From: Pirellulaceae bacterium
GTDB taxonomy: Bacteria; Planctomycetota; Planctomycetia; Pirellulales; Pirellulaceae
Length of the DNA: 46,530 nucleotides
Reading direction: 5' to 3'
Assembly: GCA_028289675.1 (NCBI GenBank)
Contig: JANQOL010000864.1
Coordinates: 1-46,530 of the forward strand
The notes under the pieces were generated by a model. The model was not told where the DNA came from and did not search any database. It saw only the letters and a program-made list of their open reading frames with translations. Numbering within the stretch: the first letter of the stretch is position 1; every line of letters starts with the position of its first letter. Of this stretch, positions 19,619 through 29,474 are shown in pieces. The position numbers were made by a program, and so were the translations under genes.

Positions 19619-20089
19619 TCAGAAACCAGAGTTCGCGAGACCCAATGCTAGAAACACGATTGAGATCAGGCCGATGTAAGTCCGAGCGTGATTCCAGCGC
19701 TGCCACCGAATCTGGTATTCCGGCCAAACTGCTTCGGCCTCGGCGGCATCCGCCTGTGCCAACCGGTTGTTCAGCGGAACGTTACAAAGCATGGTAATGC
19801 CGAACGGGCCGATCAAATTGAGAAGCGAACCAGCAAGCAAAAAAGCCGATCCAATCGCTCGCAGGTGCATTGCCCCGTACACTCCGATCATCAAGCAGAG
19901 CAGCGGCGTCCCCAAAAAGAACGCCAGGAAAACTGGGTTGATAATCTTCTCGTTGATCTGCTGCATCGCAAACATGCCTTCCTTGCTGGGCAACATCGCC
20001 AACGCTCGCATGACGAAATTTGAGAATGCGAAAAGCAATCCGGTAACCACCCCCGCTCCGGCGATTGCTCCAACCGTGATGAATATCAT
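19619..20089 (-). CDS. DUF1772-like (anthrone oxygenase family) membrane protein
   Basis: MIFITVGAIAGAGVVTGLLFAFSNFVMRALAML...WNHARTYIGLISIVFLALGL; start trimmed. Confidence 0.65.
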   Translation of the reverse strand: MIFITVGAIAGAGVVTGLLFAFSNFVMRALAMLPSKEGMFAMQQINEKIINPVFLAFFLGTPLLCLMIGVYGAMHLRAIGSAFLLAGSLLNLIGPFGITMLCNVPLNNRLAQADAAEAEAVWPEYQIRWQRWNHARTYIGLISIVFLALGLANSGF

Positions 20090-20322
20090 GTTGTTTCGAC
20101 CATGTTCAAATTGAAGAACACATAAATCTGTTCGCCCGATCGTTATGCAACAGCCTCGCAGAACCAAGCAAAACTCTTGTATGCAAGTCTGAACTCTCAA
20201 CTTCCATTGCCATGCCTCTTTCTGGAAGAGAATGACCGTAAAAAATCGAATCGCCGGAGTTGCTGGCTGATTTCGAGATTGTCCAGTTCGCGACCACGGC
20301 GGCTTGTTCCGTTCTTTTCATT

Positions 20323-20979
20323 TCAACTGTAGGTGGCTATGCAATTCACAGACATGTGCACCACCATGATATAGAGGATGCTTCCTGTCCACTGGCGAAT
20401 GATTCCCATCAGACAGGCACCCGTAAAGGTGTATGCGAGCTGAAACCAAATGAAGGACCCGATGCCATACGCGATCCCGGGGATGTGCCAAATTGAGAAA
20501 CAGGCCGCGGTCAGCAGGATGTATCGGTTGGCATTAAACGAGTTAGCAATTGCCCCGGGAAAATGGACGGAAAACCATCGGTACAGAAATCCCGCAAAAA
20601 ACAGATCCTGTGCCGGGGGCGAGATCAACCATACTGCGATTGGTCCGCCCGAGAAGGGTTTCGTCGGCAAGAAAGGATACACTACCGCCGTAAGAAGAAT
20701 TGGAACAACACATATCCCCAACACCACAAGCCACTTCCGCCGCATGTCGTCTCCCAATCGGAGACCATATCCGGCGGGGTCGTGAGCAATGAGTGCGAGC
20801 GCAATTACCAGAAACAGCAATTGCTCCGAATTTGTCGTTCCAAGTGCCTTCACCAACGGCCACTGAAAGTACTTCGCCATGCCAACCAGCCAAGCTGGCA
20901 GTGCGTGCGTCGAAAAAACGAGAACGAACGCCAGCGACAAAAAGCCGATCGGCTGTCTTTTGATTTCATCCTTCACCAC
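20323..20979 (-). CDS. CPBP-family intramembrane metalloprotease
   Basis: PPAQDLFFAGFLYRWFS...ACFSIWHIPG...GSILYIMVVHMSVNCIA resemble CPBP motifs. Confidence 0.7.
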   Translation of the reverse strand: MVKDEIKRQPIGFLSLAFVLVFSTHALPAWLVGMAKYFQWPLVKALGTTNSEQLLFLVIALALIAHDPAGYGLRLGDDMRRKWLVVLGICVVPILLTAVVYPFLPTKPFSGGPIAVWLISPPAQDLFFAGFLYRWFSVHFPGAIANSFNANRYILLTAACFSIWHIPGIAYGIGSFIWFQLAYTFTGACLMGIIRQWTGSILYIMVVHMSVNCIATYS

Positions 20980-21019
20980 TTCGCCTCCTTGCCAACTAGT
21001 CTTCCGGAAAAGTCTTTAG

Positions 21020-21154
21020 CTGGACAGCGCCACTTTCGACTTTACCAACCCGAAGCGCCGGCAAGTGAACAAGTTACGTCAAAATACACTCGCTGGCGCT
21101 CTAGCGCTTTGGGTTGGTATCGGTTGGCTTTCGGCCAAAAGTGGCGCTGTCCAG
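21020..21154. mobile_element. MITE-like palindromic element, 135 bp
   Basis: Perfect 17-bp terminal inverted repeats CTGGACAGCGCCACTTT/AAAGTGGCGCTGTCCAG; flanking 4-bp direct repeat TTAG (21016-21019 and 21155-21158); internal inverted ACCAACCCgAAGCGC/GCGCTTtGGGTTGGT. Confidence 0.75.
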
Positions 21155-21221
21155 TTAGCCACACTCTTGAAACGGATGACCGAAGAGAAGTTGCCCAAAC
21201 AGACTCAAATGCAAATTTTCG

Positions 21222-21812
21222 TTATGATTTTCTGTGACCAATTGCCTGAACAACAGACGCCTGCCCTGTATGATAAGTGCCTTCGACAACCTCTCTTTCA
21301 ATCTCTACCAGATGGCTAAACTCTAGATTCGGCAGTTCTCGAAGGAGTGAATCTTTAGTCTGCATAGTGTCGGTGCAGTCGCCACCGCCAGTACGGTACT
21401 TGAGCTGATTGGGAGTGTACGACTCACTTAAATAGACGCCCCCGAGCCGCAGGCCAGATTCGACTTTTCTATGCACGTCTGCGCGCAGTTTTGACGGGAG
21501 TGGGCAGAATATCGAGATGATCCCGTCCCAGCTACTGTCACCAAAATCGTATTCCATTAGGTCCGCATGCACGCACTTGATCGAAACACGGTTGTCCTGC
21601 GCCAGCCTTTGAGCTTTCTCCAGCCCGACCAGAGAACTGTCGACGGCAGTCACCGTATAGCCCTGCTGTGCCAGGAACACGGCGTTGCGGCCCTCTCCTT
21701 CCGCCAGGCTTAGAATTCTCCCTTTTGGTAGAGCGACAAACTGGCTACGTAGGAAGTCGTTGGGATGAACACCATAGGCATACTCGTCGGTGCTGTAACG
21801 TTCATCCCACAT
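21222..21812 (-). CDS. class I SAM-dependent methyltransferase
   Basis: MWDERYSTDEYAYGVHPNDFL, RILSLAEGEGRNAVFLAQQGYTVTAVDSS, DGIISIFCPLP; start trimmed to the MWDERY Met. Confidence 0.85.
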   Translation of the reverse strand: MWDERYSTDEYAYGVHPNDFLRSQFVALPKGRILSLAEGEGRNAVFLAQQGYTVTAVDSSLVGLEKAQRLAQDNRVSIKCVHADLMEYDFGDSSWDGIISIFCPLPSKLRADVHRKVESGLRLGGVYLSESYTPNQLKYRTGGGDCTDTMQTKDSLLRELPNLEFSHLVEIEREVVEGTYHTGQASVVQAIGHRKS

Positions 21813-21838
21813 GGAAACTCTCGCTGTACGGCATGTCT

Positions 21839-22456
21839 CTAATCGATCTGACTTACCTTCGGGAGCCGATCGAAGCTGCCTCGAAGTATAAGGGGTTTTG
21901 GTGGCCAACCAAGGGATTCTCCGGTGTCAGCATCTTCGCATATCGGCAACTGTATTGAGAAGCCGCCGCTGAATTCGCCAGGGGCAATTTCGCTCTTCCA
22001 AAACGTACCTGCAGGCGGATCTTCCGGTTTGCACCGCACGCGACGCACCTGACCTTCAAAAACCAGATCGAATACAAGTTCGGACTCGGGTTGTACTTGA
22101 CCCGATGACTCACAGACAAGGTGCAACTCCCAGTTGGCCCCCGACAGTCTCAACATTTCCTCTTCGAGCGCATAACTCGCATCAGCACTCTCTGAGTCGA
22201 AGCCCAGTTCCGCATCAACACCAAACAATTGGGGCGGAAGCAGACCACCTAGAGGCAGCCCTTCGCGAGGGCGAATGACTTGCACAACAAACGACGGTTT
22301 CGCAGACGATCCGGGCTCAATAGTGCCAACTGGCGCGTCCGGTCTGTACACATTCATCGTCAAGGAGATCAGAGAAATAACAACGCCGAAACATACGAGA
22401 ATCCTCCAAAGGCAGGAAGGCTTGCGTTTGTCTCGTGCTCCCTGGTCCATGCTCAC
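21839..22456 (-). CDS. hypothetical protein with N-terminal TM anchor
   Basis: 205 aa ORF; LWRILVCFGVVISLISLTMNVY. Confidence 0.6.
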   Translation of the reverse strand: MSMDQGARDKRKPSCLWRILVCFGVVISLISLTMNVYRPDAPVGTIEPGSSAKPSFVVQVIRPREGLPLGGLLPPQLFGVDAELGFDSESADASYALEEEMLRLSGANWELHLVCESSGQVQPESELVFDLVFEGQVRRVRCKPEDPPAGTFWKSEIAPGEFSGGFSIQLPICEDADTGESLGWPPKPLILRGSFDRLPKVSQID

Positions 22457-22464
22457 CGTCGCTT

Positions 22465-22914
22465 CTATCGCAATACCATGGAATCAGACGCACGCTGACG
22501 TTCTTTGTCGTGAGGCGCCAACAGTCGCGCGCATTGACGGCGGAACTGAATGTACCCCACACCGATAGTGACAATGCAATATACCAGGATCGATCCTGGA
22601 TGAGCGCCGTGTTTTAGCAACTTCATGGTGTCGAGTTGCGAGTCCCCGGAGAACCATGAGATGGCGATGTACGACCCATTGGCCAGTACACAGAAGTACG
22701 CGATGAACCACATCCAATCTCGACGAACGATGGACGCAATGAGCATCGGCGCGGCAACACCGAAGATGGGTCCCGACCAAAGAGTCACCAGTGGGTGGGG
22801 GTCAGGATTGAAGAAGCTATAGGGCAGACGCCATGGACGGAGATCAAAGTCTGTAAGGTGTGCACCGCAGCACCACCCGCCCAGGATGTGACCGATTTCG
22901 TGGGTCAACGTCAT
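22465..22914 (-). CDS. membrane protein with HExxH (M50-like) motif
   Basis: MTLTHEIGHILGGWCCGAHLTDFDLRPW; several TM segments; true start may lie upstream. Confidence 0.55.
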   Translation of the reverse strand: MTLTHEIGHILGGWCCGAHLTDFDLRPWRLPYSFFNPDPHPLVTLWSGPIFGVAAPMLIASIVRRDWMWFIAYFCVLANGSYIAISWFSGDSQLDTMKLLKHGAHPGSILVYCIVTIGVGYIQFRRQCARLLAPHDKERQRASDSMVLR

Positions 22915-23217
22915 GACACACCACGATACGGCGAGTAAGGCAACTAGGATTAGAGCACGTTTAGCGATGGACGGATTCCAAAGATGTGTCGGGAGGCAAA
23001 ACGTCGGTCGTCACCAAGGACAGGCGATCGTTTGCCACTTCCAAGAATGCTCAAGTTGCCTCTAGGTGCGTGGCAGCAATCGAGGGCCAATCCATAAAAT
23101 AGGCGGTGCTGTGTTGTCGTCATGACAGGGAAGCCAGTACTCATCGAACGGACCAAAGGTGGCTGGCCAACGCGACTTGGGGATATTCCGTGATCGCTCA
23201 CGACAACCTGTCTCGGT

Positions 23218-24177
23218 CTATCGTTCGATCTTGGCCGTAAGCTCGAATTCCTGGCCAGGTAATAATTGAATTCTAGTGTTGTCAATTGCAACCGTCTCGC
23301 CGGCGCGAATCAGGAAAGCGTTTTGGACCATTACCTGCCCAGGCGGCACGTAGCGTTGCACGAAGCTTCCGTCCTGCTCTACTACGGTTTCCCAAACGTA
23401 GAACGCCATGCCAGGCAACGGGAACGAACTAATCTTCAGGGGTGAGTCCACATCAAAAGATGGCTCTGTCCGCTCATGGCGAGTCCCAAGACGAATAGTC
23501 GCCCACGACTCCACTTGCAGGGCAGACTCGTTAGTTAGTCCATCAATCTCGCGAATGGTGAAACCGGTGGGATGGACGACTGCGATTAGTTTCTCGTCCA
23601 CTTGAGGCTGAATGGTAAACCTGCCGCTCTCATTCGTCATCGCAAAGTGCTCATCAAGAGGATCACGCAATCGACCATTGCAGACGTGGACTCCAACCGG
23701 TTGTTCTTGGGGCAGCAAAACTACTTGTGCGCCGGAAACGGGCTTGCCATCTTGGTCGGTGACTTTGAAGGCGAGAGCACGCGATTCATCAATCTCACAG
23801 TCCTGCTGACTTCGGATCTTGTCCCAGCGCCTAGAGGCGCGCGAGGAGACCGAACTAACCGATGCCCCCCTTGTTCTTCCTTGGTGATAAAGCTTGTTTC
23901 TGAGTGGCCAGAAAAATCTCTGGATCTTTTCATAGCGCTCCGCACCCGCCTCCGTCATGCGGAAATGGCAGTAGACCATGGACTCCTTCGCAGCTTGCTC
24001 GACAATTTCTACGAGCCGCTCAACGTCAAGGACCTCTTGCTTGTCGCCCTCGACCCAGACCGTCGCATGCTTGGCGACAACAAAATAGAGAGCTCGTTCA
24101 TCTTCAGCGCCTGCACCTTTCGCAGGGCACAAAACAAGTAGGCACGTCGTTACGCCTAGCTTCAACGGCAGGCTCAT
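23218..24177 (-). CDS. hypothetical secreted protein with carboxypeptidase-regulatory-like segment
   Basis: 319 aa; signal peptide; ALAFKVTDQDGKPVSGAQVVLLP. Confidence 0.6.
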   Translation of the reverse strand: MSLPLKLGVTTCLLVLCPAKGAGAEDERALYFVVAKHATVWVEGDKQEVLDVERLVEIVEQAAKESMVYCHFRMTEAGAERYEKIQRFFWPLRNKLYHQGRTRGASVSSVSSRASRRWDKIRSQQDCEIDESRALAFKVTDQDGKPVSGAQVVLLPQEQPVGVHVCNGRLRDPLDEHFAMTNESGRFTIQPQVDEKLIAVVHPTGFTIREIDGLTNESALQVESWATIRLGTRHERTEPSFDVDSPLKISSFPLPGMAFYVWETVVEQDGSFVQRYVPPGQVMVQNAFLIRAGETVAIDNTRIQLLPGQEFELTAKIER

Positions 24178-24551
24178 CTTGAGAACTCCAATGGATTTCT
24201 ACGCGTGGAACGGCAGCGCATCGTCTCGCACCACATCCGACCGCGATTCGTCATGCCTTGGCTGATTCGCGGATCTCCGTGCTTCTCGTGGCTATTGAAC
24301 CGACAGCACGTCGGCCTTGAAGAATACAGAGCCACGAAAAAACGCAAGAAAACACGAAAACGATCGTGGTTCCATCAATCATCAAGCGTATCTTCCATGG
24401 AAATCTATCGCCCGATGACACCGAGCCCAACGATAACCAGCGCTGGCACTGGCAACTCGCCCTGCCAACGCGGCTTGGGTACAGTCCATTGTTCCATACA
24501 AATCGGTACGACCGCCCCGCGGCGGGCTAAGTCCTTGCCATCGCAAGGGTG

Positions 24552-24992
24552 TCAATCCGAAACAAGGGCTCGTTCAAGCTCGATTTCAGCAAGCAACCTT
24601 CTTGATGTCGCCAGAAGCCCTTCCGATTCGGAACCACCACTGGCTCCTACTTTTTGCAGCTCAAGAATGCGCTCTTCGCCCTCTTTGAGGTTCTCCAGAC
24701 GAGACTTAAGAAGCTCAATCCGCTCCTCACGACTCTCAGCTAGTTCCAGTTCGGCAGCAAAAAGCTCGTCGCGTGCATCAATGAGCGGCTCAAGGGTGGA
24801 TAGTCCGCTTTTGTAATGCGACTCGACCGCGCTGACGCGTTTGGCCAGAACATCACGACGCTCGTTCATGAGAGATTTGATCTTCTCAGACGGGACGCCA
24901 TCCACAGTTTGGGCCGCATAATTTGACGGGACTGCTGGTGCGAAACAGAGCGCAGCTAGTATCGCCAAGCCCAGGTAAACGCGATTTTGCAT
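24552..24992 (-). CDS. hypothetical secreted coiled-coil protein
   Basis: Start trimmed to MQNRVYLGLAILAALCFAPAVPSNYA; Glu/Leu-rich helical body. Confidence 0.6.
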   Translation of the reverse strand: MQNRVYLGLAILAALCFAPAVPSNYAAQTVDGVPSEKIKSLMNERRDVLAKRVSAVESHYKSGLSTLEPLIDARDELFAAELELAESREERIELLKSRLENLKEGEERILELQKVGASGGSESEGLLATSRRLLAEIELERALVSD

Positions 24993-25008
24993 TGCTTTTC
25001 TCCAAATC

Positions 25009-25100
25009 GTAGAACGTCCAGAATCACCGAGCCGGAACCAGCGATCTTCCATATCAAAAAACACGCGCAAGTCCGGCTTCGCGTGCATCCCAATGTTATG
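25009..25100 (-). repeat. attC-like site
   Basis: Plus strand GTAGAAC...GAATCACCGAGCCGG...TCCGGCTTCGCGTGCAT...GTTATG; imperfect palindrome sharing the core of other spacers. Confidence 0.6.
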
Positions 25101-25454
25101 CCTTATCGATCGTCAGGGTGCTAGACTGCACTCAAGAATCGTGATGCTCATATCGCGCAACGCCCAGTTCCATTGCAACCCAGCGCCATTGAAACCCCGT
25201 GATGCACCCATTGATCTTGGCGTGCATTAAGTCTATCGGCCGAATCATCACGCGCCAAATCCGGCCGCGCATCGTGGTGCCTGGATCTCTTCACGCGTTT
25301 CGCGCGCATTTTGCTGCTATTGACTCGGCAACATGTCAGCCGTCAACAAGAAACAGCCACTTCGTGGTCCAATCAACGCGCAACTCCAAGTCGCCCTTAG
25401 GTGGACTGGGACGCCCGTGCCTGCAGCCCGACTTGGCTTAGGTGCATGGCCAAG

Positions 25455-26105
25455 TTACCAATGCAGCTTTTGGGTAGAAGTGGCCCAATAGGTAACGAGC
25501 CCCATGACGAGGAAGACTACGCCGATTGCCCAAGCGAGGAATCTACCTCGAAAGTTGCTCATCAACGCTATCGCCAGGCAGATCGTACCGATCAATGCAA
25601 ACCACGCTCCCGCCAATGTCCCAATTCCGCCCGCAAAACCATTCTTCTTGACGCCGGGTATTGCGATGGCGATCACGGTCGTTGCCACAAATAGCCCACC
25701 AATTGTCCAGCGACCAAACAGCGCTGGCGCTTGGAAGTGCGGTTCGATAAATGCGTCTGCAAAGTCGAAAACGTCTACGAAATCCTGCGGCCGATCATCT
25801 TCGGACTTGGTAATCAGTCGTTCGTCCGCAAGCGCGAATACGATTTCCCCGATCTTCTCGGTCGAGACGATCCCCCACTCGCTGAGCTGAGCTCGCGCTT
25901 CCGAACCATATTGGCGGATTGACGTATCGTGAATCAGCCAGCAAAGAGATTCTCCGGAGCAATGACCTTGCCTATGAAAAGCAGCGCCATGAAGACAATG
26001 GAGAATCAGACAGATGGCCTCCGGAGCGACATCGAGCCTCTTAGCGACTTCGAGGAGTTTTGGATCGATCTCCAAGGACACTGCTCTCCTGGATAACAGT
26101 AACAA
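25455..26105 (-). CDS. Minf_1886-like (TIGR04138-type) domain protein with C-terminal TM helices
   Basis: GESLCWLIHDTSIRQYGSEARAQLSEWGIVSTEKIGEIVFALADERLITKSEDDRPQDFVDVFDF followed by four hydrophobic segments. Confidence 0.65.
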   Translation of the reverse strand: MLLLSRRAVSLEIDPKLLEVAKRLDVAPEAICLILHCLHGAAFHRQGHCSGESLCWLIHDTSIRQYGSEARAQLSEWGIVSTEKIGEIVFALADERLITKSEDDRPQDFVDVFDFADAFIEPHFQAPALFGRWTIGGLFVATTVIAIAIPGVKKNGFAGGIGTLAGAWFALIGTICLAIALMSNFRGRFLAWAIGVVFLVMGLVTYWATSTQKLHW

Positions 26106-26210
26106 TCACCGAGGCGCCGGAGTGATCATGGCTTCAAAGCACGCGCTGTAGGCGAATTCGCGTGTATCTTTTTGTATGATCCCATCGTGGGCGTGATTGT
26201 TGTTGCGTAC
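26102..26210 (-). repeat. attC-like site
   Basis: Terminal AACAATCAC...GTGATTGTT (9-bp perfect complement) lying just 3' of the lyase-like gene. Confidence 0.55.
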
Positions 26211-26220
26211 CACTTCAGTC

Positions 26221-26964
26221 TTACGGCGCGATGTTGCCGGGCGGTGCCACCACCTCATAGCTGCCGTGTGGACCAGCCACGCGGTACTCGTCGAAATAGA
26301 CAACATTTTGTGACACCTCGTCGACGCTATGATACTGGCCGAACTTCGCGTACGGCCCCAGCGTTTCAGGATACTGCGTGATGATGCCAGACTCTTTCAC
26401 GACTTCGGCACCGTTCTTCCAGATGGTCCAAAACCCCTTAGCTTCCGCAGACCAGCGAGCATGCACCACCCAGTCTGTCCAGCGATTCTTCTCGATAGGC
26501 AGCTTTGCCAAAGTACGGCGTTTTTCGGGCGCATCACTCGTAATCTTCCACTCTCCACTTTTCACGCGGATCGCCAGCACGGGACTTGGGCCGCCTTGCT
26601 GAGTATGCCATTGGAAGATCACCGCATCCGTCTTGGTGGGCGCGGTGAACTCGCTGGGAATGAAGACACTCAAGCCATACCAGTAGTCTTTTTCCATCTG
26701 GATGGCCGTCTTCTTCCGGTCCGTGAACTCCGCGCGCTGACCTCCATGTACTTTGGGGTCACTGGCACGAAGCAATGTCCGGGCCGCGTATTTTCCCGCG
26801 CGCACTGGTGCCGTTACCACGCTTAGTGAATCTGCCTGAGCTTGCTGGGTGTCAAGTTGGGACAGATCGTTGGACTCGAAATCCGCAACCAACAGTAGCT
26901 TGGTCTGAGCGCGCGCGGATGTAGCGACTGCCACGAGACAAAGTGTAAGCAAGACGGCCTTCAT
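26221..26964 (-). CDS. polysaccharide lyase-like secreted protein
   Basis: Signal peptide; HGGQRAEFTDRKKTAIQMEKDYWYGLSVFIPSEF, VIFQWHTQQGGPSPVLAIRV, NRWTDWVVHARWSAEAKGFWTIWKNG. Confidence 0.75.
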   Translation of the reverse strand: MKAVLLTLCLVAVATSARAQTKLLLVADFESNDLSQLDTQQAQADSLSVVTAPVRAGKYAARTLLRASDPKVHGGQRAEFTDRKKTAIQMEKDYWYGLSVFIPSEFTAPTKTDAVIFQWHTQQGGPSPVLAIRVKSGEWKITSDAPEKRRTLAKLPIEKNRWTDWVVHARWSAEAKGFWTIWKNGAEVVKESGIITQYPETLGPYAKFGQYHSVDEVSQNVVYFDEYRVAGPHGSYEVVAPPGNIAP

Positions 26965-27193
26965 GATCGTGGGTGGAATACGGTTGGAGTGCTTTAGTTC
27001 GCCTGACGCCACAAAAACCGGGTTGTACCGGCGATGTTCCTGTCAAACTTGGCCCCGCCGGAGCTCGGGTGCATTTATTTACGCGGAGTATGGGAGAGAG
27101 CTCTGTAGCATGCCATCTCTGATCGGATCGTTAGCCTATTCGAAACTGGAGTCCTTCAAAGGCTCAGTATACCAAGTGACGGCCCTGACCCGA

Positions 27194-27628
27194 TTATTCT
27201 GTACCCGACGGAGTGCTACCAGACTGATCGCTACCAGACTGTGGAGGCTGTCGACGATAGCCGTAGTAGGTGATGACCAAAGCGACAACCAAGAACACGC
27301 CTTCGATTACCATGAAGGATGTTGAGCTGACCTCGGCTGAGGCTTGACGGTATTGCCCGGCGGCAAACATCCGGAACATGCCCAGGATCAGAAAGAGCCA
27401 GCCTGTTACCGTAATCAAGACCGGCCAGTCGCGAACCCACAGATTATGTGCGCGCACAATAGCCAAGCCGGCAACAAACAGAAGCACGCCAGTGAGGTAG
27501 ACAACCGGCGGGATCTGCTCGTCGTAGAGATGAGGCTGAACGAGCGGGAACTCGGCCATCAACGCTACAGCGAGGGAAGGACCGAGTAAGCCAGCTATGT
27601 TTCGAGATTTCGCCTTACTTGCGTCCAT
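27194..27628 (-). CDS. hypothetical 4-TM membrane protein
   Basis: 144 aa, hydrophobic helices, Ser/Gly-rich tail. Confidence 0.6.
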   Translation of the reverse strand: MDASKAKSRNIAGLLGPSLAVALMAEFPLVQPHLYDEQIPPVVYLTGVLLFVAGLAIVRAHNLWVRDWPVLITVTGWLFLILGMFRMFAAGQYRQASAEVSSTSFMVIEGVFLVVALVITYYGYRRQPPQSGSDQSGSTPSGTE

Positions 27629-27639
27629 GATTACGTGCG

Positions 27640-27735
27640 GTTAAACGTCCGCAATCACCATGCCGCGATTGGTGATTGCCCATTGTCAAAACGCCCGACT
27701 TCGCGGCTCGGCGCGTATCCAGTCGCCGGGAGACT
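27640..27735 (-). repeat. attC-like site
   Basis: CCGCAATCACCATGCCGCG...TGATTGCCCATTGTCAAAAC...CGACTTCGCGGC; aligns with the core at 44152-44244. Confidence 0.5.
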
Positions 27736-27810
27736 TTGCTAGCTCGACTCTGGTGCATAGTTCTGTCTCTCCCAAAGCCAATATGCACCTGCAACGCTTT
27801 GTTCTGCCGT

Positions 27811-28227
27811 CTATTCGATCCGTGACAGCAGTTCGGGCTCTAGGTCCGGCGATGTAGCTGTCGTCATTGTCATCTCCATTGTGTCGGAGTCGATTAAGCG
27901 AATGGCAGTTTGGCAAGCAACGCCGTTGAAAGGGTGCGACTCGCCGCTGTGCAGGTAGTTCTTTTGAACAAAGGCTACGGTTTCGCCGTCCAATTTGGCA
28001 TCGCTGATGACCATCCGCCACGTATCGTTTTCGGGCGCGGAAAACACGATGCGGTCCTCTGTTCGCGACACGATCAGTGCAACCTCCCCCTCACTTCCCC
28101 ACTTCCCAACCATCTCGGACGTTTCGTCCGTCGCAGCTACACTCGCGGTTCCTGCAGGTGTGTCGGCGGTTCCCGAGCACCCAGCGGCAAGCAGACAAAG
28201 TGTCATTAGCCTTGCAAGGCGAAACAT
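27811..28227 (-). CDS. hypothetical lipoprotein
   Basis: MFRLARLMTLCLLAAGCSGTAD lipobox; start trimmed because the longer ORF runs into the attC-like repeat. Confidence 0.65.
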   Translation of the reverse strand: MFRLARLMTLCLLAAGCSGTADTPAGTASVAATDETSEMVGKWGSEGEVALIVSRTEDRIVFSAPENDTWRMVISDAKLDGETVAFVQKNYLHSGESHPFNGVACQTAIRLIDSDTMEMTMTTATSPDLEPELLSRIE

Positions 28228-28257
28228 GCAGGAACTCCAAGGGGCAGAAAGGTCGCG

Positions 28258-28335
28258 ATAAACCAGGTCGCGGGAGTTAATGGTCCATTTCAACGCCGCC
28301 CGATTCCGCGATCTCGGTTCAGCGCATTCGCACGT
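28258..28335 (-). repeat. attC-like site
   Basis: AACCAGGTCGCGGGAGTTAATGGTCCATTTCAACGCCGCCCGATTCCGCGATCTCGGTTCAGCGC; same core as 40805 and 44152. Confidence 0.5.
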
Positions 28336-28536
28336 CCTCTAGGGGTGCTATTCCGTGCGGGATTTGTCCCCCGTACGAGTCTGGAAACTTTCTGAAATCA
28401 GTTTACCAAATGACCACTCTTGAACGAGCGGTACCAGAAGAGGCTGCAACTTGTTCCACTTTGCTGATCCGCCTGGCGTGAACCGGCATGCCAGGTGATG
28501 CGGGGAGGGCTGTCAATGGTGAAGGTCTTAGCCCGA

Positions 28537-29436
28537 TTATTCAACAGTTGCTGACTTACAAGCATGAACGTGGCGCTCAAACCACTCGATCACTTTCTCA
28601 GGGCGCTCGGTAAGGTCGGCATAGCCAGCAATGCGGCTCTTACCGACATCTGTCCAAACCATTTCCTTCTCGACGGCTAGCGCGTCGAAATACGATCTGA
28701 CGTAATCCATGTCGGCAACGGGGTCGTTCTTGTTTTGAATGACCATCGTCGGCTTGTTGATCAGTTTTACTCGGTCGATCGGCGACTCATCGAAACTTTC
28801 CCCGCCGCGCTTGATGTTGATCCTGTTCGCTCGTTGGATCATGAACTCGGGAACACGCATTGATCGCAGCCAGAGCGAACTATAGAGCGGTTGGACCACA
28901 ACATGAGCCTTGATGTTGTCGACGTGTTCCAATCCGTCGGATCCACCGTGCGCCAAAGTCATGCTCGTGGAACCCATACAAATATCAATCATGCCAATCG
29001 GTGCGTCGGAGTAATCTTGATGCGACGTGATGAATTTCACCGCCGCCTGGACGTCTTTGTACTCTTCCTTTCCGTCGCAGCTGTACTTCGTGCGACCTTT
29101 GTCGCTGGCACCATGGTTGCGCATGTCATATGCCAGCACTGTAAAGTTCAGCTCTGCGAGTGCCTTAATATGCTGCAAAAAGTTGATGTCCGTCGGCCAG
29201 GCGCGAAGCAACCGAGGTTTTTCGGTGTTGGTATAGCCCGCACGACACGCAAAGAGTCCGAAGTGAGTTTGCACAATGACTCGGTCTTGTCCTGGATTTA
29301 CCAGCCATCCTCGCAAGGTAATGCCGTCGGATGCGATGAATTCCACATCGTCATACGTTAAGCCCCAGTTAGCAGGACTGTCGAACAAGGGAGCGCGAGT
29401 TTGAGTTACCAGGTCGGCAATCATCTTGTTTATCAT
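28537..29436 (-). CDS. alpha/beta hydrolase family protein
   Basis: VEFIASDGITLRGWLVNPG, FTVLAYDMRNHGAS, IGMIDICMGSTSM, PTMVIQNKNDPVADMDYV. Confidence 0.85.
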   Translation of the reverse strand: MINKMIADLVTQTRAPLFDSPANWGLTYDDVEFIASDGITLRGWLVNPGQDRVIVQTHFGLFACRAGYTNTEKPRLLRAWPTDINFLQHIKALAELNFTVLAYDMRNHGASDKGRTKYSCDGKEEYKDVQAAVKFITSHQDYSDAPIGMIDICMGSTSMTLAHGGSDGLEHVDNIKAHVVVQPLYSSLWLRSMRVPEFMIQRANRINIKRGGESFDESPIDRVKLINKPTMVIQNKNDPVADMDYVRSYFDALAVEKEMVWTDVGKSRIAGYADLTERPEKVIEWFERHVHACKSATVE

Positions 29437-29474
29437 GACTCTTACTCGACGCGGGACCGTCGGTTCATGCTATA

